Positions 30,793-42,215 of a DNA stretch of 48,036 bases are shown one piece after another. The stretch is from positions 1 through 48,036 of the forward strand of contig NZ_CALW02000013.1 of the NCBI RefSeq assembly GCF_000312565.1, given 5' to 3'. A model generated the notes under the pieces. The model saw nothing but the letters and a program-made list of their open reading frames with translations, had not been told where the DNA came from and made no database searches. The position numbers and the translations under genes are program-made. The stretch comes from Bartonella rattaustraliani AUST/NH4 (lineage in GTDB: Bacteria > Pseudomonadota > Alphaproteobacteria > Rhizobiales > Rhizobiaceae). Numbering within the stretch: the first letter of the stretch is position 1; each line of letters starts with the position of its first letter.

Positions 30793-33708
30793 TTAAGAGG
30801 AAGGATGGGAGAGAGGTCGACGCAGCAAAATTTCTTTTAGGAATTTTCCTGTATAAGAAGTGGGAATATGAATAATATCTTCAGGACGTCCAACTGCAAC
30901 GATTTCACCACCACGGTCTCCACCTTCTGGTCCTAAATCGATAATCCAATCTGCTGTTTTTATAACTTCAAGGTTATGTTCAATGACGATGACGGTATTG
31001 CCTTGTTCAACAAGTTCATGTAGTACCTCAAGAAGTTTAGAAATATCATGGAAATGCAAACCTGTTGTTGGTTCATCCAGAATGTAAAGTGTACGACCCG
31101 TGTTTTTCCGTGAAAGTTCTTTGGCAAGTTTTACACGTTGGGCTTCACCACCAGAAAGCGTTGTGGCTTGTTGTCCTACTTTTATATAGCCAAGACCTAC
31201 TCTCATGAGAGTTTTCATTTTATTATGAATGGCGGGAACAGCTTGAAAAAATTCCTCAGCTTTTTCGATTGTCATATCTAAAATATCGGCAATGGATTGA
31301 CCTTTAAACTTTACTTCTAATGTTTCTCGATTATAGCGTTTTCCTTGGCAGACGTCGCAAGTAACGTACACATCAGGTAGAAAATGCATTTCAATTTTGA
31401 TGACTCCATCACCTTGACATGCTTCGCAGCGTCCTCCTTTTACATTAAATGAAAAACGTCCTGCTTGATAACCGCGTGCTTTTGATTCTGGAAGTTCGGC
31501 AAACCAATCACGGATTGGGGTAAATGCACCCGTATAGGTTGCTGGATTAGAACGTGGGGTGCGTCCAATGGGTGATTGGTTGATATCAATGACCTTATCT
31601 AGAAGTTCTAATCCTTCAATTTTCTCATAATTTGCGGGGCTTTGATGAGTCCCCATGATATGGTGTGAGGCTGCTTTAAAAAGAGTTTCAATGAGGAATG
31701 TTGACTTTCCTCCACCGGAGACGCCCGTTATACATGTGAAGGTTCCAAGTGGGATGCTAGCACTGATATTTTTGAGGTTGTTTCCTTGGGCTCCGATAAC
31801 TTTAAGCATTTTTGATTTTGATATTTTTCGTCTTTGGGCAGGGACTGTTACAGCCATTTTTCCTGAAAGATATTGGCCTGTGAGAGAGGAGGGATTTTTT
31901 ATAATTTCTTGTGCCGTCCCTTGCGCGATAATTTCGCCACCATGAACACCTGCGGCAGGTCCCATATCAACGACATGGTCTGCACTTAGAATGGCATCTT
32001 CATCATGTTCAACAACAATAACTGTATTGCCAAGGTCACGCAGATGGTGCAACATTTTTAGAAGACGTTCATTATCGCGTTGGTGCAAACCAATAGAGGG
32101 TTCATCTAAAATATAAAGGACACCTGTAAGACCAGAACCAATTTGCGAGGCTAACCGAATGCGTTGACTTTCTCCTCCTGAAAGGGTTCCAGAACTTCGA
32201 GATAAGGTAAGATATTCAAGTCCCACATGGTTTAAAAACGCTAAGCGTTCACGAATTTCTTTTAAAATACGGGTTGCAATGTTACGTTGTTGTTCAGTGA
32301 GATATTGATGAATAGTGGCAAACCACTCATCTGCTTTTAGGATAGAAAGTTCTGATATTTGCCCAATATGAAGTCCATGGATTTTGACAGCGAGCGCTTC
32401 TGGTTTTAGACGGTAGCCATGACAAGAAGGACAGGGTGAAGAGGACATATAACGCTCAATTTCTTCGCGTGACCATACCGAATCAGTTTCTTTCCACCGT
32501 CGCTCCATATTAGGGATGATTCCTTCAAAATTTTGCGTTGTTTTATGCGAACCTGAATCATTTTTATAAACAAAGGAGATTTCTTTTCTTTTTGTGCCGT
32601 AAAGAAGCGCGTGTCGTGCATCCTCTGAAAGCACACACCATTTGTCTGTCAGTTTAAACCCATAAACTTTTCCCAATGCTTCTAAGGTTTGGTTATAGTA
32701 GAATGAAGATGATTTAGACCAAGGTGCAATTGCTCCATTTTTTAGGGTAAGATCTTTATTGGGTATAATTTTTATCGGATCTATTGCTTTTTTTGTGCCA
32801 AGTCCGCCGCACATAGGGCAAGCCCCAAAAGGGTTGTTAAAGGAAAAAAGGCGTGGTTCAATTTCAGGAATAGAAAATCCAGAGACGGGGCAGGAAAATT
32901 TTTCCGAAAAAATAAGCCGTTGGTGTGTTTCATTTTTTGATTTATAAGCGGTTTCCTTTGTAGTTTCTTTTTTATCCACAGGTTTGTCTGCCATTTCGGC
33001 AACAGCTAGTCCATTTGTTAATTGTAAACAGGTTTCTATACTGTCTGCTAAGCGAGAGGTTATGTCACTTTGTACAACAATGCGGTCTACTACCACATCT
33101 ATGTCATGCTTGTATTTTTTATCAAGAGGGGGAATATCAGGGATTTCGTAAAATTCTCCGTCTACTTTAACGCGTTGAAATCCTTTTTTTAAAAGCTCAG
33201 TGAGCTCTTTTTTATATTCTCCCTTTCTGCCTCTTACTAAGGGAGCCAGGATAAAAATCCGTGTCCCTTCTGCTAAGGTCATTACTTGATCAACCATTTG
33301 GCTGACTGTTTGACTTTCAATGGGAAGCCCAGTGGCTGGAGAATGAGGAATACCAATGCGCGCAAAGAGAAGGCGCATATAATCATAAATTTCAGTAACA
33401 GTCCCTACCGTTGAACGAGGGTTGCGGCTGGTTGTTTTTTGTTCAATGGAAATGGCTGGAGAAAGGCCATCTATTCTGTCAACATCTGGTTTTTGCATCA
33501 CTTCAAGAAATTGACGTGCATAGGCAGAAAGGCTTTCAACATAACGGCGTTGACCTTCAGCATAAATTGTATCAAAAGCGAGGGATGATTTTCCTGATCC
33601 AGAAAGCCCTGTGATAACGATCAGTTTGTCACGAGGAAGATCGATGTCTACATTTTTAAGGTTGTGCTCACGTGCGCCGCGAATGGAAATGTATTTTTGA
33701 AAAGCCAT
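30793..33708 (-). CDS. uvrA: Excinuclease ABC subunit A
   Basis: UvrA of 971 residues, the damage-sensing ATPase dimer of nucleotide excision repair. It has two ABC modules: Walker [10 protein letters not shown] near residue 33 and GVSGGGKST in the second half, each with its LSGG signature ([30 protein letters not shown]). The zinc-finger cysteines ([14 protein letters not shown] and CDVCQGKR) are present. It is divergent from ssb, the classic uvrA-ssb arrangement. Confidence 0.98.
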   Translation of the reverse strand: MAFQKYISIRGAREHNLKNVDIDLPRDKLIVITGLSGSGKSSLAFDTIYAEGQRRYVESLSAYARQFLEVMQKPDVDRIDGLSPAISIEQKTTSRNPRSTVGTVTEIYDYMRLLFARIGIPHSPATGLPIESQTVSQMVDQVMTLAEGTRIFILAPLVRGRKGEYKKELTELLKKGFQRVKVDGEFYEIPDIPPLDKKYKHDIDVVVDRIVVQSDITSRLADSIETCLQLTNGLAVAEMADKPVDKKETTKETAYKSKNETHQRLIFSEKFSCPVSGFSIPEIEPRLFSFNNPFGACPMCGGLGTKKAIDPIKIIPNKDLTLKNGAIAPWSKSSSFYYNQTLEALGKVYGFKLTDKWCVLSEDARHALLYGTKRKEISFVYKNDSGSHKTTQNFEGIIPNMERRWKETDSVWSREEIERYMSSSPCPSCHGYRLKPEALAVKIHGLHIGQISELSILKADEWFATIHQYLTEQQRNIATRILKEIRERLAFLNHVGLEYLTLSRSSGTLSGGESQRIRLASQIGSGLTGVLYILDEPSIGLHQRDNERLLKMLHHLRDLGNTVIVVEHDEDAILSADHVVDMGPAAGVHGGEIIAQGTAQEIIKNPSSLTGQYLSGKMAVTVPAQRRKISKSKMLKVIGAQGNNLKNISASIPLGTFTCITGVSGGGKSTFLIETLFKAASHHIMGTHQSPANYEKIEGLELLDKVIDINQSPIGRTPRSNPATYTGAFTPIRDWFAELPESKARGYQAGRFSFNVKGGRCEACQGDGVIKIEMHFLPDVYVTCDVCQGKRYNRETLEVKFKGQSIADILDMTIEKAEEFFQAVPAIHNKMKTLMRVGLGYIKVGQQATTLSGGEAQRVKLAKELSRKNTGRTLYILDEPTTGLHFHDISKLLEVLHELVEQGNTVIVIEHNLEVIKTADWIIDLGPEGGDRGGEIVAVGRPEDIIHIPTSYTGKFLKEILLRRPLSHPSS

Positions 33709-34056
33709 ATTTTATCCTTGGCATAGGTCATAACAATAAAACATCCACAGTAGGATAAAATTGTTTTTTAGAATTACAACCTGTTTCATTTTCTTTTACG
33801 AAGATAAAGATGCAAGTTTTGCGCAAAAATATAACTTTGTGGGAAAAAATATAAAGAAAATCTTTTTCTTGCCTAACTAATGGAATAGACTATGCGTTTT
33901 TATCATCTTTTGTTATAATTGCACGATACGATCTTTAAAAGAAGGGCGGAAAATCCATGCTGAAAGTCAATTATAGATATCTGAACGACAAGATCAAGAT
34001 GATGATCACTATACAATAAAGGTTGTTTTGTGAATTAAAATTTTGGAGTTTATGCA
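33709..34056. promoter_or_regulatory. Divergent uvrA-ssb intergenic region
   Basis: A 348-base divergent control region. TGTTATAAT at 33911-33919 is an extended minus-10 element toward ssb. A 20-codon ORF (33957-34019) with a GGGCGGA site could be a leader. No GTTC-N7-GTTC or GAAC-N7-GAAC LexA box is present, although both genes are SOS-controlled in many alphaproteobacteria. Confidence 0.5.
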
Positions 34057-34569
34057 ATGGCTGGTAGCCTTAATAAAGTTATTTTAATTGGTAATCTTGG
34101 TGCGGATCCTGAAGTCCGTCGTCTGAATTCTGGTGACCAAGTGGCAAATTTACGTATTGCGACTTCAGAAAGTTGGCGTGATCGTAATACGAATGAGCGA
34201 AAAGAACGAACGGAGTGGCATAATATTGTTATTTTTAACGAAAACCTTATCAAAGTTGCAGAACAATATTTAAAAAAAGGCAGCAAAATTTACATTGAAG
34301 GTCAATTACAAACACGAAAATGGCAAGATCAAAATGGCAATGACCGTTATACAACGGAAGTTGTTTTGCAAAAATACCGCGGAGAGTTGCAAATGCTTGA
34401 TGGACGAGGAGCCGCTGGTGGGGAGCAAGGTGCCAATCAGTCAAGTGAAAGTTATGATAGCAGCAGTTTTGGTGACAGTCACTCAAATCATAAGGGCACT
34501 TTTGGTCAAAGCAATCAGCAATTGAGAGAGGACTTCTCACATAAATTAGATGATGATGTCCCTTTTTAA
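34057..34569 (+). CDS. ssb: Single-stranded DNA-binding protein
   Basis: SSB of 170 residues. The OB-fold fills residues 5-110 ([22 protein letters not shown]-type [19 protein letters not shown]). A Ser/Gly/Gln-rich linker leads to the acidic tip DDDVPF, the docking site for SSB partner proteins such as RecO and PriA. It lies between uvrA and gyrA. Confidence 0.98.
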   Translation: MAGSLNKVILIGNLGADPEVRRLNSGDQVANLRIATSESWRDRNTNERKERTEWHNIVIFNENLIKVAEQYLKKGSKIYIEGQLQTRKWQDQNGNDRYTTEVVLQKYRGELQMLDGRGAAGGEQGANQSSESYDSSSFGDSHSNHKGTFGQSNQQLREDFSHKLDDDVPF

Positions 34570-34646
34570 TGATCTTTAAAGATTTTAGTATTGTACTTTA
34601 TTTTCTTTTTTGAAATTCAGCAAAGCAGCTCTCGTCAATTTTGTTT

Positions 34647-34696
34647 GAGATTTTTAACATAAATAACGTATTGAAAACTATTGTTAAATCTCTTTT
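34647..34696 (+). promoter_or_regulatory. Bulged stem-loop in ssb-gyrA gap
   Basis: GAGATTTTTAACA (34647-34659) pairs with TGTTAAATCTC (34682-34692) with two bulged T and a 22-nt loop, followed by TTTT (34693-34696). It may terminate ssb transcripts or form a gyrA leader; the gap is 213 bases. Confidence 0.5.
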
Positions 34697-34782
34697 CTAT
34701 TGCAGGAGAGAAATTGGCATTTTAATCTGTTTTTCGCTATACAAAGAGTTGAAATGATTCTTTTTTTGAAAGTCTTGAAACT

Positions 34783-37566
34783 GTGACCGATCTTACTCCA
34801 CACCCAGAACGTGATGCGCTGACCGGTATTGAACCAATCAGTATTGTTGATGAAATGCAACGCTCTTATCTCGATTATGCGATGAGTGTGATTGTTTCGC
34901 GTGCACTTCCAGATGTACGTGATGGGCTCAAGCCAGTTCATAGGCGTATTCTTCATGCCATGAATGAGATGGGGCTTTCTTTTAATAAGCCGTATCGTAA
35001 GTCTGCCGGGGTTGTTGGTGAGGTCATGGGGAAATTTCACCCCCATGGTGATGCGTCAATTTATGATGCTTTGGTGCGTATGGCACAGGATTTCTCTTTA
35101 AGAAATCCACTGATTGATGGTCAGGGAAATTTGGGTTCTATTGATGGCGACCCGCCTGCGGCAATGCGCTATACAGAATGCCGCTTAGAAAAAGTTTCAG
35201 AAGAGCTTCTCGCTGATATTGATAAAGAGACTGTTGATTTTCAGGATAATTATGATGGGCGCGAGCGTGAACCGGTTGTTTTACCAGCGCGTTTCCCTAA
35301 TCTTTTGGTCAATGGATCAGGTGGTATTGCCGTGGGAATGGCAACTAATATTCCTCCCCATAATCTTGGTGAGGTTGTGGATGGTTGTATTGCTTTGATT
35401 GATGATCCTGATATCACACTTGATAAGATCATTGAAATTATTCCTGGTCCTGATTTTCCCACTGGCGGCATTATTCTTGGTCATTCTGGAGTCCGTTCGG
35501 CTTATGAAACGGGACGCGGCTCAATTATTATGCGTGCTAAGGTTGATATTGAAGAAATTCGTAATGGTCGACAGGCAATCATTGTCAGTGAAATACCTTA
35601 TCAAGTGAATAAGGCAACGATGATTGAGAAAATGGCCGAATTGGTGCGTGATAAACGCATTGAGGGAATTTCTGATTTACGTGATGAATCTGATCGTGAT
35701 GGATATCGGGTGGTTATTGAACTCAAGAAAGATGTTGTTGCAGAAGTTGTTTTGAACCAATTATATCGTTACACACCACTGCAAACGTCTTTTGGTTGCA
35801 ATATGGTTGCGTTAAACGGAGGAAAACCCGAACAGATGACGTTGCTTGATATGCTGCGTGCATTTGTTTCGTTTCGGGAAGAGGTTGTTAGTCGGCGAAC
35901 AAAGTATCTTTTGCGTAAAGCACGTGAGCGCGCGCATGTTTTGGTTGGTCTAGCACTTGCTGTTGCCAATATTGATGAAGTTATCGCGCTCATTCGCAAA
36001 GCACCTGAGCCGCAAACAGCACGTGCACAATTAATGGAGCGACGTTGGCCAGCCGCTGATGTGGCACCTTTGATTAAACTTATTGATGATCCCCGTCATA
36101 TTATTCATGAGGATAATACTTATAATTTATCTGAGGAGCAGGCGCGTGCTATTTTAGAATTGCGTTTGCAAAGATTGACGGCTCTTGGGCGTGATGAAAT
36201 TGCTGATGAATTGAATAAAATTGGAATAGATATTACTGATTATCTTCATATTCTGTCTTCGCGTTTACGAATAATGGAAATTGTTAAAGATGAACTAAAA
36301 GCTCTTCGTGAGGAGTTTGCAACGCCCCGGCGCACCGTTTTTGGTTTTGGTAGCGCTGAAATGGATAGTGAAGACCTCATCGCACCGGAAGATATGGTGG
36401 TAACGGTGAGCCATAGTGGCTATATTAAGCGTGTACCTCTTAACACGTATCGTGCGCAACGTCGCGGCGGTAAGGGGCGCTCTGGTATGTCAACCAGGGA
36501 TGAAGATTTTGTAACACAATTATTTGTGGTGAATACGCATACTCCGGTTCTTTTCTTTTCTTCGCGTGGCATTGTTTATAAGGAAAAAGTGTGGCGTTTG
36601 CCGCTGGGTACACCACAATCGCGTGGGCGCGCTTTGATTAACCTTCTTCCCTTACAACAAGGTGAGCGTATAACAACGATTATGCCACTACCAGAAGATG
36701 AGGAAAGTTGGAGTGCCTTAGATGTTATGTTCGCAACGACACGTGGGACTGTGCGCCGTAATAAATTATCGGATTTTGTTCAGGTTAATCGTGGTGGAAA
36801 AATTGCCATGAAACTTGATGAAGAAAGTGATGAAATTCTGTCTGTTGAAACTTGTACAGAATATGATGATGTTGTTCTAACAACGGCGAATGGACAATGT
36901 ATTCGTTTTCCAGTTGTTGATGTTCGTGTTTTTGTCGGAAGAAATTCAGTAGGGGTTCGTGGTATTAATCTGGCTGAAGGTGATAAAGTCATTTCGATGA
37001 CTCTCTTAGAGCATGTTGAAGCAACAGCGGTTGAACGTTCTGCTTACGTTAAGCGTATGATTAATGAACGGCGTGCTATGGGGACTGATTCTGAAGAGAG
37101 TGTCATTCTTGATGAAGAAGATGAAGGCGTTGAAACAGAGTTAACAGAAGAGCGCTATGCAGAGCTTCATGCACGCGAACAGATGCTTTTAACGGTGAGT
37201 GAGTTTGGTTATGGAAAGCGGTCTTCCTCCTATGAGTTCCGAATTTCGGGACGTGGTGGTAAAGGGATTCGTGCAACAGATCCTTCTAAAACGGCTGAAA
37301 TTGGTAAATTAGTGGCTGTTTTTCCGGTGAAAATGCAAGATCAAATTATGCTGGTGTCAAATGGGGGACAGCTTATTCGCGTCCCTGTTGATGGAATTCG
37401 TATCGCTGGTCGCTCCACCAAGGGGGTGACAATTTTCAACACAGCAGAAGGGGAAAAAGTTGTATCGGTTGAGCGTATTTCTGAGCCTGAAGATGATGAT
37501 AGCCAATTAGAAGATGAAGCAGAGGAAAAGCATTTTGAGACGGTTGATGTGAACGAGGAAGAATAA
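34783..37566 (+). CDS. gyrA: DNA gyrase subunit A
   Basis: GyrA of 927 residues with a GTG start at 34783. The catalytic Tyr130 ([10 protein letters not shown]) and the quinolone-determining segment ([17 protein letters not shown]) are clear. Residue 91, equivalent to E. coli Ser83, is Ala (GCG at 35053-35055); Asp95, equivalent to Asp87, is kept. The C-terminal beta-pinwheel carries the GyrA box (QRRGGKGR, about residue 562) and ends in a long acidic tail. A coaD gene follows 24 bases later. Confidence 0.98.
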   Translation: MTDLTPHPERDALTGIEPISIVDEMQRSYLDYAMSVIVSRALPDVRDGLKPVHRRILHAMNEMGLSFNKPYRKSAGVVGEVMGKFHPHGDASIYDALVRMAQDFSLRNPLIDGQGNLGSIDGDPPAAMRYTECRLEKVSEELLADIDKETVDFQDNYDGREREPVVLPARFPNLLVNGSGGIAVGMATNIPPHNLGEVVDGCIALIDDPDITLDKIIEIIPGPDFPTGGIILGHSGVRSAYETGRGSIIMRAKVDIEEIRNGRQAIIVSEIPYQVNKATMIEKMAELVRDKRIEGISDLRDESDRDGYRVVIELKKDVVAEVVLNQLYRYTPLQTSFGCNMVALNGGKPEQMTLLDMLRAFVSFREEVVSRRTKYLLRKARERAHVLVGLALAVANIDEVIALIRKAPEPQTARAQLMERRWPAADVAPLIKLIDDPRHIIHEDNTYNLSEEQARAILELRLQRLTALGRDEIADELNKIGIDITDYLHILSSRLRIMEIVKDELKALREEFATPRRTVFGFGSAEMDSEDLIAPEDMVVTVSHSGYIKRVPLNTYRAQRRGGKGRSGMSTRDEDFVTQLFVVNTHTPVLFFSSRGIVYKEKVWRLPLGTPQSRGRALINLLPLQQGERITTIMPLPEDEESWSALDVMFATTRGTVRRNKLSDFVQVNRGGKIAMKLDEESDEILSVETCTEYDDVVLTTANGQCIRFPVVDVRVFVGRNSVGVRGINLAEGDKVISMTLLEHVEATAVERSAYVKRMINERRAMGTDSEESVILDEEDEGVETELTEERYAELHAREQMLLTVSEFGYGKRSSSYEFRISGRGGKGIRATDPSKTAEIGKLVAVFPVKMQDQIMLVSNGGQLIRVPVDGIRIAGRSTKGVTIFNTAEGEKVVSVERISEPEDDDSQLEDEAEEKHFETVDVNEEE

Positions 37567-37590
37567 TTCTAAAGGGAGAAGAGTAAAAGA

Positions 37591-38079
37591 ATGAAAATTG
37601 CTCTTTATGCGGGTTCTTTCGATCCTTTTACAAATGGTCATCTTGATATTTTAAAAGGCAGTTTTGTTCTGGCTGATAGAGTGGTTGTGGCTATAGGTGT
37701 GCAGGCTCAAAAAAAAACGCTTTTCAGCTTTGAAGAGCGTGTTGATTTAATTACCAAAGTGGGTAAGGATCTGTTAAACATAGGTCCTGATCGGTTGCAA
37801 GTTATTTCATTTGACACTCTTTTGATCGATAAAGCGCGTGAAATTGGCGCTTCGTTTCTCATTCGTGGATTACGTGATGGTACTGACTTTGATTATGAAA
37901 TGCAAATGGCGGGGATGAATGGCATTATGGCTCCTGAATTGCAAACGGTTTTTTTGCCAGCAAGTGTTTCTGGACGCGTGATAAGTTCTACATTGGTAAG
38001 ACAGATCGCCTCTATGGGAGGGGATGTCGCCCCTTTTGTCCCTGCACATATTGCTAAAGTTTTACGCTTAAAGTTTTAA
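37591..38079 (+). CDS. coaD: Phosphopantetheine adenylyltransferase
   Basis: CoaD of 162 residues, the fourth step of CoA synthesis (4'-phosphopantetheine plus ATP to dephospho-CoA). The nucleotidyltransferase motif [15 protein letters not shown] lies at residues 6-20 and the [15 protein letters not shown] motif near 90-104; the ISST signature ([10 protein letters not shown]) follows. gyrA-coaD-ppi order is the usual one in Hyphomicrobiales. Confidence 0.97.
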   Translation: MKIALYAGSFDPFTNGHLDILKGSFVLADRVVVAIGVQAQKKTLFSFEERVDLITKVGKDLLNIGPDRLQVISFDTLLIDKAREIGASFLIRGLRDGTDFDYEMQMAGMNGIMAPELQTVFLPASVSGRVISSTLVRQIASMGGDVAPFVPAHIAKVLRLKF

Positions 38080-38090
38080 TCTTTAGGAAA

Positions 38091-38690
38091 ATGATGATGT
38101 ATTTTAGAGTTTTTTCTGTTGTGACATGTCTTTTTTGTTTTTTGTCCTTTCATGCTATCGCTCATAATCCTCACAGTGCTGATGATTCTAATATTCTTGT
38201 CCTCTCCCTCAAAAATGGTGATGTGGTTATCCGTCTTCGCCCTGATTTTGCACTACAGCATGTTGTGCAAATCAAGAAGTTAACAGAGGAAGGTGCTTAC
38301 AACAATGTTGTCTTTCACCGTGTTATTCCGGGTTTTATGGCGCAGACTGGTGATGTAAAGTTTGGAAAAAAGGATAGTGCAGATTTTGATCTTAAACGCG
38401 TTGGTACAGGTGGCTCTCATTATCCCAATATACCGGCAGAATTTTCAAAGGAGCCATTTAAGCGTGGCACCGTTGGAATGGCACGTGCACAAGATCGTGA
38501 TTCCGCTAATTCTCAATTTTTTATTTGTTTTGAGGATGCTGCTTTTTTAAATGGTCAATATACCGTTATTGGAGAGGTCATAAAGGGAATGGATGTTGTT
38601 GATAAAATTAAAAAAGGCACAATACATAACAATGGATCTGTAAAAAATCCTGATGTTATTAAGACTGCTACCTTACAAGCTGATCAATGA
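38091..38690 (+). CDS. Exported cyclophilin-type peptidyl-prolyl isomerase
   Basis: A 199-residue cyclophilin with a signal peptide (hydrophobic residues about 7-24, cleavage near AIA-H), so it probably folds proteins in the periplasm. The catalytic core has VVFHRVIPGFMAQTGD and NSQFFICF. Three tandem ATG codons make the exact start uncertain. It is followed 17 bases later by a cytoplasmic paralogue. Confidence 0.94.
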   Translation: MMMYFRVFSVVTCLFCFLSFHAIAHNPHSADDSNILVLSLKNGDVVIRLRPDFALQHVVQIKKLTEEGAYNNVVFHRVIPGFMAQTGDVKFGKKDSADFDLKRVGTGGSHYPNIPAEFSKEPFKRGTVGMARAQDRDSANSQFFICFEDAAFLNGQYTVIGEVIKGMDVVDKIKKGTIHNNGSVKNPDVIKTATLQADQ

Positions 38691-38707
38691 AATAAAGAGA
38701 CCATTAC

Positions 38708-39220
38708 ATGTGTGAGACGAAAGATTTAGAAAATACCTTAATTCTTGAAACAACAAAAGGGAGAGTTGTTATTGAACTTTTGGCTGATTTGGCTCCTGGT
38801 CATGTTGCACGTATTAAAGAGTTCGTGCGTGAAGGCGCTTATGATAACGTTGTCTTTCATCGTGTGATTGAGGGCTTTATGGCGCAAACGGGTGATGTGC
38901 AATTTGGGAAAAAGGATAGTGAAAAATTTAATTTATCACATGTGGGAATGGGTGGTTCAGAAAAACCTAATCTGACGTCAGAATTTTCAAATATTCCTCA
39001 TAAGCGTGGTACAGTTTCTATGGCACGCAGTCAGGATCCAAATTCTGCTAATTCACAATTCTTTATTTGTTTTACCGATGCTCCTTGGCTTGATCGTCAA
39101 TATTCCATATGGGGGCGGGTTATTGATGGTATGGAAAATATCGATCAAATTAAACGCGGTGAGCCTGTTGTAGATCCTGATGTCATCATTAAAGCGACGA
39201 TTGCTGCTGATACAAAATAG
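38708..39220 (+). CDS. Cytoplasmic cyclophilin-type peptidyl-prolyl isomerase
   Basis: A 170-residue cyclophilin without a signal peptide. FHRVIEGFMAQTGDVQFG and SANSQFFICFTDAPWLD are the active-site signatures, and it closely resembles the preceding exported gene, so the pair is a tandem duplication with different locations. In related genomes queA follows; here a 1.5-kb non-coding gap does. Confidence 0.95.
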   Translation: MCETKDLENTLILETTKGRVVIELLADLAPGHVARIKEFVREGAYDNVVFHRVIEGFMAQTGDVQFGKKDSEKFNLSHVGMGGSEKPNLTSEFSNIPHKRGTVSMARSQDPNSANSQFFICFTDAPWLDRQYSIWGRVIDGMENIDQIKRGEPVVDPDVIIKATIAADTK

Positions 39221-40728
39221 TATCATTGTATTTATTTTAGCTATAAGATCATCATGCCATGATGTTTTCATTTTCGTTGTTGTTTGAGTGTAATAGAAAT
39301 CAGTTCTTGTGCCTCTCATGAATAAGAGGCAGTGGTTGTTATGCATTATTTTTATTTTAAGTTTTCTTAGCCTTTAGGAGGCGATGGGTTTGTGGTGTGT
39401 TGTTTGCACATTGATAAATGACATTATCCAATAAAACAGTAGGCTTTAAATTTGCTGTTTAAGAGAAACTGCTTATTTGCAATTTTTGTACAATAAGCCA
39501 GTTTGACTAGGATTCACCGTTTTTATAGATATTTTGTACTTTACCTGAAATTTGCTTGCGTTTTCTATTATTATGTAAGTGAAATTTGAAAAAATAATCA
39601 AATCTACATTAGCACGGTAATTGATTTTCTTGGATGAGAGGATCATTTTTCTTTGTCTTAAAATGTTCGGTTGCAGTCAGTCACCTTCGTGAGACAATCT
39701 TGTTCTCTTTAATGAGGAAAATTGTCATGTTATGTTTTCTCTTTCGTTTATGACCTCATAACGTCTTTTACAAGGGGAGAAATGCGGTGAAGAGTTATTG
39801 TCTTTCTTGAAAGAAAGATGAAGAGAATATTTTGTTGAAGATTTTTAAGGATGCAAAGCACCTAATTGGAGTGATATAAGATCATTGGAGTATAGTTATA
39901 AAATATTTCATTAATGTCCACCATAATGTCTCTCTTTGTGTATATTTTTATTCTCATATTGAGACACAAGATATGAAGGTGAAAATGCGTATTTTTACTC
40001 TTGTAAAAAGGTGATAAAGTTATCTTCGATTGGTTTGTCTCTTATTGGAAGTGATGAGGTGTCTTTACGCTTTTACCATTTTATAGAGAGCTATAAAATT
40101 TTTATCTATGAAATAATAATATGCTGATTTGTAATGATAATTTAGCTTTTGTATATTGAGTGAAAACTTTAAATATTGTCCACTTCTTTCCTTTTTATGA
40201 TGTGTCAATCAGAACTGTTCTCCTGCTTGTGACAACTATGGGCAATGTGTGATAAATTATTTAGGATAAGGCGTTATAAACTATCGCAATGCCAGTGTTG
40301 TTGGAAAATTATACTGCAAGCTGCTAGGTATGATGCGGTGGCGTTTTGCTTTGTAGATAGAATCTATTCTAAGTTTTATTTTGTATTGAGAATTTTTTAC
40401 TCATGCAAAATTTTGATCAAGAGGAAAAATATCCGGAACAGGTTCTTATTGAAAAGCCGTTTCACCATTATTTCCTTTGGTCAATTAAGCATAGATATCT
40501 TGAAAATCTTATCAGGGGACTTTCATTCTTTGTACGAGATGAGGTTATTATTTTGTTTGTGATTACTGCTTGGTAATAAAACTTTATTTCTCTCGTTTGA
40601 GCTTTTTATGCTAGTGACAATATCTAGCGAATCGAGAAACAATCCATAAATTTTATGATGTAGTGAGCAAGAGAGATAGAGCTTTTCTTTTGATGGAAAG
40701 CTGAATTTATAGAAGCGAAAAGACGAGA
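39221..40728. other. 1.5-kb non-coding region where queA is expected
   Basis: No supported gene. Small inverted repeats occur at 39311-39330 (GCCTCT/AGAGGC, a possible ppi terminator without T-run) and 39471-39498 (GCTTATT/AATAAGC). A partial repeat-family copy begins near 40117. A 105-codon frame at 40245-40562 has no recognisable domain. I searched by eye for QueA motifs and saw none. Confidence 0.55.
40117..40175 (+). repeat. Dispersed repeat, partial copy D
   Basis: About 55 bases resembling the left end of the repeat family (ATGCTGATTTGTAATGATAA, compare the ATTGATTTATAATGATAA start of copies B and C). The rest of the element is not recognisable. Confidence 0.4.
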
Positions 40729-41850
40729 GTGATGATAAAAACATTTCATTATAGAAAAATTGCTCAAGATGGTTATGCGCGTCGTGGTGAAATTATAACG
40801 GGTCGTGGGTGTATCCGCACACCCGCATTTATGCCTGTTGGGACGGCAGGAACCGTTAAAGCTATGTATATGGATCAGATACGTGCTCTTGGAGCAGATA
40901 TCATTTTAGGCAACACTTATCATTTAATGTTGCGTCCAGGAGCGGAGCGTGTCGCGCGTTTAGGGGGCTTACATGAATTTTCACGCTGGTTTGGACCTAT
41001 TTTAACCGATTCTGGTGGGTTTCAGGTCATGTCGCTTGCGGGGATTCGTAAAATTACAGAACAAGGTGTTCTTTTTCGCTCTTACATTAATGGGGCGTAT
41101 TATGAAATGAGTCCAGAGCGTTCTATTGAAATTCAAGGTCTTCTTAATGCGGATATTCAGATGCAGTTGGATCAGTGTATTGCATTACCTACAAGTGAGA
41201 AAGAAATGGAAGCTGCTATGGAACTTTCATTGCGGTGGGCGCAGCGTTGTAAGACAGCTTTTGGCGATCAGCCAGGCAAAGCAATGTTTGGGATTGTTCA
41301 AGGCGGTGATAATATGAAATTGCGCGAACATTCTGCCAAAGCGTTAAAAGAGATGGATTTGAAAGGCTATGCGATTGGAGGTCTTGCGGTTGGTGAACCG
41401 CAGAGTGTGATGACAGCTGTGTTGGAGGCTACTTGTCCCATTTTGCCAGAGGATAAACCGCGCTATCTTATGGGGGTTGGAACCCCTGACGATATTTTGC
41501 AAAGTGTTGCTCGTGGTATTGATATGTTTGATTGTGTTATGCCAACGCGTGCGGGGCGTCATGGTTTAGCTTTTACGCGCTTTGGAAGAATTAATTTGCG
41601 TAATGCGCGTTATGCCGAGGATCCACACCCTCTTGATTCACGGTCGTTTTGTCCTGCTGCCTCTGATTATAGTTGTGCTTATTTACATCACTTGATCAAA
41701 TCAGGTGAATCTCTTGGTGGTATGTTGTTAACTTGGAATAATCTTTTTTACTACCAACAGCTTATGCAGGGAATTCGTGACGCCATTGAAGAAGGATGTT
41801 ATGCTGATTTTTGTGCTGAAACGCGTGCTTTGTGGATGCAAGGACGTTAA
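40729..41850 (+). CDS. tgt: tRNA-guanine transglycosylase with degenerate zinc site
   Basis: Bacterial-type Tgt of 373 residues, exchanging G34 of GUN-anticodon tRNAs for a queuosine precursor. Catalytic and base-binding residues are intact: Asp94 (TDSGGFQ), Asp148/Cys150 (LDQCIALP), GGLAVGE at 217-223 (the preQ1-type pocket) and nucleophile Asp268 (DMFDCVMPTR). The zinc site is not: the expected C-x-C-x2-C...H reads Ser306, Cys308, Ala311 and Asn337. The start is GTG 40729 or ATG 40732. It stands alone, flanked by non-coding gaps, without queA. Confidence 0.93.
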   Translation: MMIKTFHYRKIAQDGYARRGEIITGRGCIRTPAFMPVGTAGTVKAMYMDQIRALGADIILGNTYHLMLRPGAERVARLGGLHEFSRWFGPILTDSGGFQVMSLAGIRKITEQGVLFRSYINGAYYEMSPERSIEIQGLLNADIQMQLDQCIALPTSEKEMEAAMELSLRWAQRCKTAFGDQPGKAMFGIVQGGDNMKLREHSAKALKEMDLKGYAIGGLAVGEPQSVMTAVLEATCPILPEDKPRYLMGVGTPDDILQSVARGIDMFDCVMPTRAGRHGLAFTRFGRINLRNARYAEDPHPLDSRSFCPAASDYSCAYLHHLIKSGESLGGMLLTWNNLFYYQQLMQGIRDAIEEGCYADFCAETRALWMQGR

Positions 41851-41940
41851 GTATGAATTTTATAAAGATTATTTTTATATTGCTTCATTCATTTTGTATC
41901 TTTAGTTTTTAAAGATTGACTTAAAAATACTTTTTTTAAA

Positions 41941-42215
41941 AAAATAACAACATATTGATTTATAATGATAACTTGTCTTTATGTATCTTGAATCATAACC
42001 TCGAGTATTCGTAAGATTCTCTCATTTCAAATCTCTTCATGTTGAGAAAATTTTGTGCACTTGGCTTATACATTATAAGCGCGAGTAACATGTGGATAAA
42101 ATTAGTGAAGAAAGGAGGAAAAATACCTCTCATGAACAACCTTCATGCAAAAGCTGTTGGCAACATACATGAGCTGGTAAATAGAATGATAGTGCCGGCG
42201 TGCATAAAATTGCCC
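41941..42215 (+). repeat. Dispersed repeat, copy B
   Basis: Direct-orientation copy of the family, closest to copy C over about 270 bases. Shared words include ATTGATTTATAATGATAA, CTCATTTCAAA-CTCTT-ATG, ATAAGCG-GA-T, GGATAAAA and CCTTCATGCAA. Plus-strand translation of the right end gives MNNLHAKAVGNIHELVNRM, matching the relic in copy C. Confidence 0.7.

Noticed and set aside
40245-40562. 105-codon frame before tgt as a queA remnant
   Set aside because: Its translation is Cys/Arg/Phe-rich and shows none of the QueA motifs; it looks like chance.
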